Source: Cryptomeria japonica
Taxonomy: Eukaryota > Streptophyta > Pinopsida > Cupressales > Cupressaceae
Direction of reading: 5' to 3'
NCBI RefSeq assembly: GCF_030272615.1
Contig: NC_081411.1
Span: 156,388,971-156,452,970 of the forward strand
Length of the DNA: 64,000 bases
Shown here: positions 57,548-64,000 of the stretch, piece by piece
How positions within the stretch are numbered: the first letter of the stretch is position 1
Layout of the letters: the number at the start of each line of letters is the position of its first letter
Position numbers and translations under genes: made by a program
The notes under the pieces: model-generated
What the model was told of the DNA's origin: nothing
Seen by the model: the letters and a program-made list of their open reading frames with translations, nothing else
The model's database searches: none

Positions 57548-59278
57548 ATGGTTGAAACCCATTCCCAAAAATCTAGGAGAGAAGCTAAAGAGGCTCAAGA
57601 GTCCGCAAACATGAGTGCCTATGGGTATGACAATGATGTCTTTTTCAATTTTGATCATAACGCATTACCTGACATGGATGCCTATAGAAACATTCCAAAT
57701 TTTGAGAACATGGACATTACAAACAACAATGATACACACAATGACAATATGGACAACATTTCAGTACATTCAGCAGAAGTGGAAGACTCCATAATGGATC
57801 CCCATTTCAATCGATTGGTTGAGGAAATAATGAGGAGAGATAAACAATACTTCTTACAAGTGATGGCACAAAGTGGAGCCAAGATTCCTTGTGATTTTGA
57901 TATGTCTCAAATAATGGAAAATTGACCTTTGCAACAACCTCACCTTAACATGGATCAAAGGAGGCCTAATAGTGGACGCATTAGAGGACCACATATGGTA
58001 CCTGAATCACCATCATCTTTGTTTCAAAAAGTTGAGGTCCCATACACACATGGTCAAGCATATGATACTCACCTTTGCAGACCATTATGGAAGTCTTATC
58101 CAGAAAAATATACTCAATCACATACCAATGCTAAGGATCAACCACCAAGGCATTTGGATATCCAAAGGCATGATCAAAATTTGGACACAAGGAAACCTCG
58201 TGTCAAATTTGGGGGCAACACACTAGAACAAACTCATGACATGCTTGTAGAGTATGGTATACATGGACAAAACAAATATTGCATTCCTCATCATGACTCT
58301 ATACCGAGTGGTCTTTATACGCAACACCATTATAGACCTCCTCCATATGAACATCTGTATGATCAATACCATCCATATATGCAACATGCTCCTCCTCCAC
58401 ACAGTGGTTTAGACATGGGGTATGGTCCAAGAAGTCAGTCTCCACCAAAGAACAATTTGGAACAGCAAATCAAGGACTTACAAAAGAAAATGGAGGATAT
58501 AAATACACGGAAGCCAACATACACAATGAGAGACATATGTCCTTATCCATTTGACAAGAGAATTCCAATGCCTCCATTTCCTAAACACTTTGTGACACCT
58601 AAGTTTGATAAGTATAGAGGAAAAGGGGATCCTAAGGCACACATAAGACAGTTTTTCACAGCTTGGATTGAGGTAGTAGCAGAAGAGATATATTTGATGA
58701 GATTATTCCCACAGAGCTTAGGTGATCAAGCTATGGAATGGTTCTCTCAACTTCCACCTAGAATTAAGTCATGGGGTGACTTAGCAGAGACATTTATCCA
58801 ACATTTCTCATACAACATAGAGATAGACATATCAGTTACTACCTTGTGCAATACCAAGCAAAGGGATGGAGAATCTTTTTCATCATTCTTACAAAGATGG
58901 AGGAATCTAGCCAGCAGATGCTCTTGTGAAATTCCACAAAAACAAATGGTAGAGATGTTCACCCAAAATGTTAACAAATACATTGGTTATGACCTAAGAA
59001 AAGATTGTTTGTCCACCTTCAAGGACGTCATTGAAAAAGGCTTAGCAATAGAGAAGGTCCTAATTGAGCAAGAAGTCATCAAAATATTCAAGGAAAACAA
59101 AGATGACTTTAAAGGAAAAGATAAGCCAAGATTTTGGAATAAAAACAAGAACATAGTCAATGATGGTGTTGTGGATGCCAATACAGTACGACCCAAAATC
59201 ATATTTTTGAGATCAAACTCTACAAACAATCAAGTGAATACTCAAACAACTTCAAAATCATGAAGGAAGTACACCCCA
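57548..59278 (+). pseudogene. gag: N gag
   Basis: ATG at 57548 or, equally possible, 57612 (SAYGYDNDVFFNF). Asn/Asp-rich N-terminus; TGA at 57923-57925; Pro/His/Tyr-rich middle; then the gag capsid core (KHFVTPKFDKYRGKGDPKAHIRQF, LFPQSLGDQAMEWFSQLPP, SWGDLAETFIQHFSYN, RDGESFSSFLQRWRNLASRC) typical of retrotrans_gag; TGA at 59261-59263. Same frame throughout. Capsid core is almost intact. Confidence 0.85.
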
Positions 59279-60109
59279 TTGGGAGAACCACTAGAATCAG
59301 TTTTCAAGAAGCTAGTGGTAAACAAAATAATAACAATTCCAGATTTGCCTCCATATGAGACAAAGGTTAAACCAAATTGGTGGAATGATGATGAGTATTA
59401 TGAATTTCATAAGAGCAAAGGACATAAAATAGGAAATTGTCATCAACTGAAGAACATCATACAAGACCTTATTGATAGATGTGACATTGAGATTGAAGGA
59501 CACTCATCCAATCAAGAACATGAGATGTTTAAGGAACCATTCCCAAAACATGACAAGGGAAAATCCAAAGCCACAGATGAGCAAGCCAACTATACCAGAG
59601 CATCCTCTAACTATGATTCAACTATCAATCACATTTCGATGGACAATTATGTCTCTACCATTATCATCAAGGATAATATGCCTGAGACTTCTACCCAAAG
59701 ACCCAAGATTGTCCTAAAAGGCATGGGATCTTCTTTCGAACCTACCTCTGAATGTAATATTACAACTCGTCAAGGTAAATTCACTCTGCAAGGTGCTCTA
59801 GCTAAAAACACTACTTCCTCATCAACCAAACCTGAGTATGACCTTGTAGAACAGTTAGGGAAGACACCCACACTTATCTCCATCCTTGAGCTCTTATGCA
59901 TATCCCCTACACATAAAGCCATTCTTGACAAAACATTGAGAGACACTTCCATCACTATTGATCTGAACATGGACCGATTTCAACCCATGGTGGGATACCT
60001 TTCCATTCCACACTCCCTTACATTCACTGAAGCTGATGCCTTTGTAAGCCAATCACATAATGCACCTTTACACATTGAAGCCTTCCTACACAAACATCAA
60101 ATAAAATGA
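59279..60109 (+). pseudogene. N nucleocapsid-like region
   Basis: Same frame as gag. A zinc-knuckle-like YYEFHKSKGHKIGNCHQLK near 59398-59455 has Tyr at the expected first Cys. Then a Ser/Thr-rich spacer and LVEQLGKTPTLISILELLCISPTHKAIL near 59845-59930, a helical motif preceding protease in this group. Ends TGA 60107-60109, directly before the protease Asp. Confidence 0.78.
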
Positions 60110-60472
60110 GTCCTGATAGATGGAGGAGCAGGTCTAAACATTTGTACATTGAGCACTATTAAACAATTGGGATATTAAGATAAAGATGTGAATGCTACAG
60201 ACAAAATTACCATCAAGGCATATGATGATGAAGAGCGTTCATCAAAATGCATAATCACCTTACCTCTCATAGTTGGGCCAATTACAAAAGATGTGGTTTG
60301 TCAAGTCCTAGACCTCGATCTCACATACAACATATTGATAGGACGTCCATGGATTCATGAGATGAGCGCAGTCCCATATACATATCATCGATGTGTCAAG
60401 TTTCCACACAATGGAGTTGAAGTTACCATAAAAGGTGATCCCAATCCATTCATATATTGCAACAATTTGTGA
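60110..60472 (+). pseudogene. N aspartic protease
   Basis: VLIDGGAGLNICTLSTIKQLGY: the active triplet is D-G-G rather than D-S/T-G. Then ITLPLIVGPITKDVVCQVLDLDLTYNILIGRPWIHEM, the closing segment, and CVKFPHNGVEVTIKGD. Stops TAA 60176-60178 and TGA 60470-60472. Confidence 0.82.
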
Positions 60473-61264
60473 CCTAGATCTGAAATAACAATACCAGTCA
60501 ATCGAGAAGTTGTTCCATCTTCAACATATGTTGATCCAGAATCCTTAAAAGCTTCCACATCAAAACAAGAAGAGATCAAAGAAAAGTTCAAGATCAAAGA
60601 CATGGGATGTGGTGAGTATATCTTTCATGTTGATCAACTCTCACTATCTCCTAAGGTATTTAGTCGATAGGAACAATCTACAAATAATTTTCAATGCCAA
60701 GGAATTCAGTGTGAACAACCTAGTGTTGTGGCTACTAAGTCTGAATGCAAATCTCCTTTAGTGGTGCAAGCAACTCTTGATATCAATAATCCTAAGAGTG
60801 GTTACAACAAAGAATCTATTGAGTGTATCACCAGCCCTCTTGAGAACTCACACTGCTTTACCATTTCATCCACTCATTCCATTTCCAGACCGCTCCTAGA
60901 CTTGGATCAACAAGAATCACAAAAAACCTTACTAATTGGGGATCAAAAATCAAGCTTTGAAAAGAAAAATCTAAAAGTCAAAAATAAAGAGAAGTCCTTT
61001 AGTTCAAATCAGAATCAAAAGCTATTGGACTCTGCAAAAATCAAAGTCAAGGATAAAAATCCTATGAAAGAAAAAGAGCAAGAGAAGATCTCCCCTAATA
61101 TCAAAATAACTAGTGGCAAAAGTTCTAAGATTTCAAGTCAAAAAGAATACTTGTTGATCCTAAGTCTCCAACATCTCATGATACTTTCACTTATTTTCGC
61201 AATCATAAGCCTTCATCACTCATCCACTTGTTCTGCACATCCTTTCCCTTCTAGCAATACATGA
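60473..61264 (+). pseudogene. N linker replacing RT-RNase H-integrase core
   Basis: Same frame as protease and integrase tail. A Ser/Lys-rich 260-codon segment (TAG at 60668-60670) with no RT motif, then a hydrophobic run near 61149-61240 (YLLILSLQHLMILSLIFAII) that could be a membrane segment or a chance translation. TGA 61262-61264. No family recognised. Confidence 0.65.
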
Positions 61265-61669
61265 TGGACCTTTAATGGAGCTTCCTCGAGGGACTTTGTT
61301 ATTAAGGATGCCCAAACTTCTTTAGGTGACATGCATACAGGTCTGTGTAGTCCACACGCTAGTAATTCTATCTTAGTTCCTTCATCAAGGAAGACAGTCA
61401 CTCGAGCAACACATCATTCAATCAAGGAAAGGCACAACTACAATCATAAGGTAAAGCCTTGTAAATTTGAGGTGGGTGACTTAGTTCTCAAGGAGAATCC
61501 TAAAAATTAGCAAGACAGAGAGAAGAAGGGCAAGTTTGAACCAAATTGGCTTGGTCCTTACATCATCACAACAACCTATGGATCTGGTGCATATCAGCTC
61601 TCAACCATAGAGGGTGAACCTTTGGAGGATCCTATCAACAACATGCACCTTTGCAAGTTTTACACATAG
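61265..61669 (+). pseudogene. N integrase C-terminal module
   Basis: RHNYNHKVKPCKFEVGDLVLKENPK, then TAG 61508-61510, then GKFEPNWLGPYIITTTYGSGAYQLSTIEGE and INNMHLCKFYT, the GPY module ending gypsy integrases; TAG 61667-61669. The catalytic core is absent upstream. Confidence 0.82.
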
Positions 61670-63430
61670 CTCTTCAGAGTGTCAAAAATACAAAAAAAAA
61701 ACCAAAAAATTTCAAAATACAAAAAAAAAAAAAAATCAAAAAAAAATTCAAAAAAATCATAAACATAAAAAAATCGTTACTTGGTGAAAACCTAGCAAAC
61801 AAGCACCTTGTGACACGAATTTTTTTTGAAAAAATAGAAAAACATTTCGTCCAACGGTGAAAACCACTTTGGTGGTGCCCCGGGCAAGTACCATGGTGAA
61901 AACCGGGTCACCGGTGCCATGTATAGGGACATTGCTCCTCCCGCCTTCAGGATTCCATGTCATCCTTTCACTTTGCACATAGTCGCGACCTATTCATTCA
62001 TAAAAAACTTACCCATTCCCATCATGGCTTGTTATTGATCTACCCAAGATTGGTTAGCCATTCATAATAGACCTCCCTTTTCACCCCTTTCCATTCATAA
62101 TAAATCAGCTCCTATCTGTGGCTAAGGCAAATCCTACGTCTAGTGATGGGTGTGGAACTGAGAGCATCACATGTTTTGAGGAGTATAGTTTCTTCCACTT
62201 TTCTTCAATCTATCCACGCACAGTCCACAATAAAGCAACATTTTCATCGCAATCCGCAATAAAGTATCAGTTGCATGGATTCAGTCAGTTTTAGATGAGA
62301 CACAGCAGCAACAATGAGCTTCAATAAATCAAATCTTTCAACAGACTCAGACAAAATTATGGTTCAGTGCTATCTATCCTTTTGTGAAGGTAAACATTGT
62401 GACCACAATCAAATAGACTTATACAAGTGACAAGAGACACTAAACTTGAGGACTAAATTGGATGTTGGTGTCGAGTCTTGGTTTTCTTTTGATTTTATTT
62501 TTTGGTGACATGTCTTTTAGCTTTTCCGAGATGTCTCTGACTAGATATTTTATCTCTAGGATGTCTTTGACTAGAAAGGCAAGGATGGGGTATCGCCACC
62601 TATTTTTCTTTGCTGTTTGTGGATTGTCTCTTAGTAATGCTATGACTTGTCCAAGGATATGAGGACACTGTGAGTCTAGTATGAACTGGGGCATTCCTTG
62701 TTTTCAATTGTCTAATCTCCATGCAAATGGGTACAATGACTTTCTAGGTCGAACATATGCCTCAATTGTCATAACCTACTTGCCATAATAAAGCTCAATG
62801 ATGATAACGTACAAGAAGCTCTTTCACTTTCATATCTTCTATCTTCCATCCCCCTTTCTTGATTGACCTCCATCGTCCTTCCCTTGTCCATGTAGCCTGC
62901 TCTCACATGACTGAGTATAATGACACACCAAAAACATTTTCATTTCATGTAGTTGCACCTGCATTACCACATGTTAAGCATTTCATACATACATATAAAT
63001 ATCATAATTGCATCGCATCCTACACACAACACATGTTAGCACATTTTACATTCTCATCATGTAAATAGTTAGTTGCATTATCATATTCATCTGCATTTCA
63101 TACATTCACATTTGCATTTGCATAAACATATAAAAACATAAAAAAAAAAAATTATTGCATTTCATTATGTACATATTTGCATCCATATCATAACCATCAC
63201 ATAGAAACATACTAAATGAAACATCTCATCACATAGGTACACATGCATATAGTTGCTGCAAGGATGAATCATCTCATATATATATATATATCAAAATCAT
63301 AAGTGTCATGATATAATGATGTCAAAATACATATGGCTACACTACCAGCCCTTATGTTGCTCTATCTAAATAGAAGAATCCACTGATCACTCCTACCAAC
63401 ACTGCTAGTAGTGATAATCCTATCTGCGTC
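61670..63430 (+). other. N 3' untranslated region
   Basis: A-rich first 100 bp, then three copies of GGTGAAAACC (61783-61792, 61856-61865, 61895-61904). 62450-62690 is T-rich with ACTAGATATTTTATCTCTAGG and CTTTGACTAGAAAGG repeats. No supported gene on either strand. Confidence 0.6.
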
Positions 63431-63720
63431 GTGGTATCCCAAGCCACGTGTCCAGCCCTCATCTTCAATCCTAGATCCTAGAACACTCATCTCAGTGCAT
63501 CCCTATCTCCATATTGATCATAGGGTACTAACTCCTCATCGATCGGTATCCTCATAATCCTGTAAATATCCTCTAAGGTGACTGTCATCTCACCCATCGA
63601 CAAATGGAAACTACAAGTCTCTGAGTGCCATCTCTCAGCTAAAGTAGTCAGCAACCCCATGTTTGCTCGAAACTCAGGCACATACAGAATATGTCACAGG
63701 CCCATCACCTAAACCACTGC
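63431..63720 (-). pseudogene. Antisense plant mobile domain (MAIN-like) fragment
   Basis: On the minus strand, YVPEFRANMGLLTTLAERWHSETCSFHLSMGEMTVTLEDIYRIMRIPIDEE (read in pieces, 63681 leftwards) matches the start of the plant mobile domain: an aromatic/arginine segment, LxxRW, ETxxFHL, GEMTVTLED and a P-I-D-E end. Stops on both sides (for example after DALR at about 63487). PMD proteins are found in plant genomes both as silencing-related genes and inside transposons. Here it lies antisense in the tail of N. Confidence 0.72.
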
Positions 63721-63834
63721 TCTCTCATCAACTATCAGCTCTTCTTGCAAACTCTCAGGCGACGGGAATCTCTCCTATGACTCTAGCATAGGTAGGTCCT
63801 CCTACAGTCAAACAAATCAGCTCTATCAGTCAAA

Positions 63835-64000
63835 GTGGCATTCATTGTTCATCATAAAATGCTACTTATTATCCTAAGTGCTTATGATACTTTATCCTAG
63901 TGACACTCACTGTTCATCACAAAGTGTTTCTTCTATTCTAGTGACACTCACTATTCATCACAAAGTGTTGCTATTTATCCTAGTGGTACTCACTGTTCAT
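63835..64000. repeat. 41-42 bp tandem repeats at right edge
   Basis: GTGACACTCACTGTTCATCACAAAG units start at 63835 (diverged), 63900, 63941 and 63983 and continue past the window. The copy at 63835 is followed by a 23-bp partial unit. Confidence 0.85.

Larger units (their letters stand above)
54091..64000 (+). mobile_element. Ty3/gypsy deletion derivative N (gag-protease-integrase tail)
   Basis: 5' LTR 54091-54845, PBS, 2.7-kb leader, then one frame 57548-61669 with gag, protease, linker and integrase C-terminus; RT, RNase H and integrase core are missing. A long 3' region with an antisense plant-mobile-domain fragment runs to the window end; 3' LTR not reached. Would depend on enzymes of an autonomous partner. 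Confidence 0.8.

Noticed and set aside
61678-61780. A-rich tract resembling a poly(A) tail of a retrogene or LINE
   Set aside because: It is interspersed with other bases, lies inside the N 3' region, and has no target duplication or upstream LINE coding sequence.
63270-63292. TA microsatellite
   Set aside because: About ten TA units; common in AT-rich plant DNA and with no visible context.
1-64000. CRISPR arrays, tRNA or rRNA genes, bacterial operons
   Set aside because: No regularly spaced short repeats with unique spacers, no cloverleaf-like complete tRNA gene and no rRNA motifs were seen; content is eukaryotic retrotransposon sequence.

Overview
The window looks like intergenic DNA from a large, repeat-rich plant nuclear genome. 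I found no host gene, tRNA, rRNA or CRISPR array. Nearly every base can be assigned to decayed LTR retrotransposons inserted into one another. The element types (Ty1/copia, chromodomain Ty3/gypsy, Athila-like and Tat/Ogre-like gypsy with post-pol accessory ORFs), the AT-rich composition and the depth of nesting suggest a seed plant, most likely a gymnosperm such as a conifer. The species is inference only.

Layout and nesting. The oldest visible layer is a + strand chromovirus (23939-27856: end of RT, RNase H, damaged integrase, chromodomain, 3' LTR). Two minus-strand Athila-like elements of one family inserted into it: A1 (6584-23938, in its RT) and A2 (27857-32022, in its 3' LTR). A1 was hit by a copia element C1 (1-6583). 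C1 carries in its RT a solo LTR with an ATTGG target duplication (2527-4117). A1 carries in its integrase a second solo LTR of that family with a GATAT duplication (9028-10512). After that second insertion, a 2.42-kb piece (last 144 bp of the solo LTR plus A1 RT-RNase H-integrase) was amplified to four tandem units (10369-20066) at an AATCTG microhomology. A2 was hit by copia element C2 (32023-36262). C2 RT was hit by a Tat-type element G (36263-54090 in the window). G was hit by N (54091 to beyond the end).

G is the most unusual element. Its apparent LTR is about 6.1 kb and contains a roughly 1,190-codon ORF of unknown function (two copies in the window). It has an RNase H with intact acidic residues placed before RT, while the usual RNase H after RT lacks its first Asp. 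The internal domain begins with a PBS and ends, immediately before the 3' LTR, with an inverted PBS-like sequence instead of a polypurine tract. A conventional alternative is that the ORF lies between pol and a 0.93-kb LTR, because a PPT-like tract follows the ORF.

N is a deletion derivative whose gag, protease, linker and integrase C-terminus lie in one continuous frame, with RT, RNase H and integrase core missing. Its 3' region carries an antisense plant-mobile-domain fragment.

All reading frames are broken by stops, frameshifts or insertions, so nothing here appears able to move by itself. LTR boundaries rest on TG...CA ends, target duplications, PBS/PPT positions and copy-to-copy comparison made by eye; percentages and ages were not computed.
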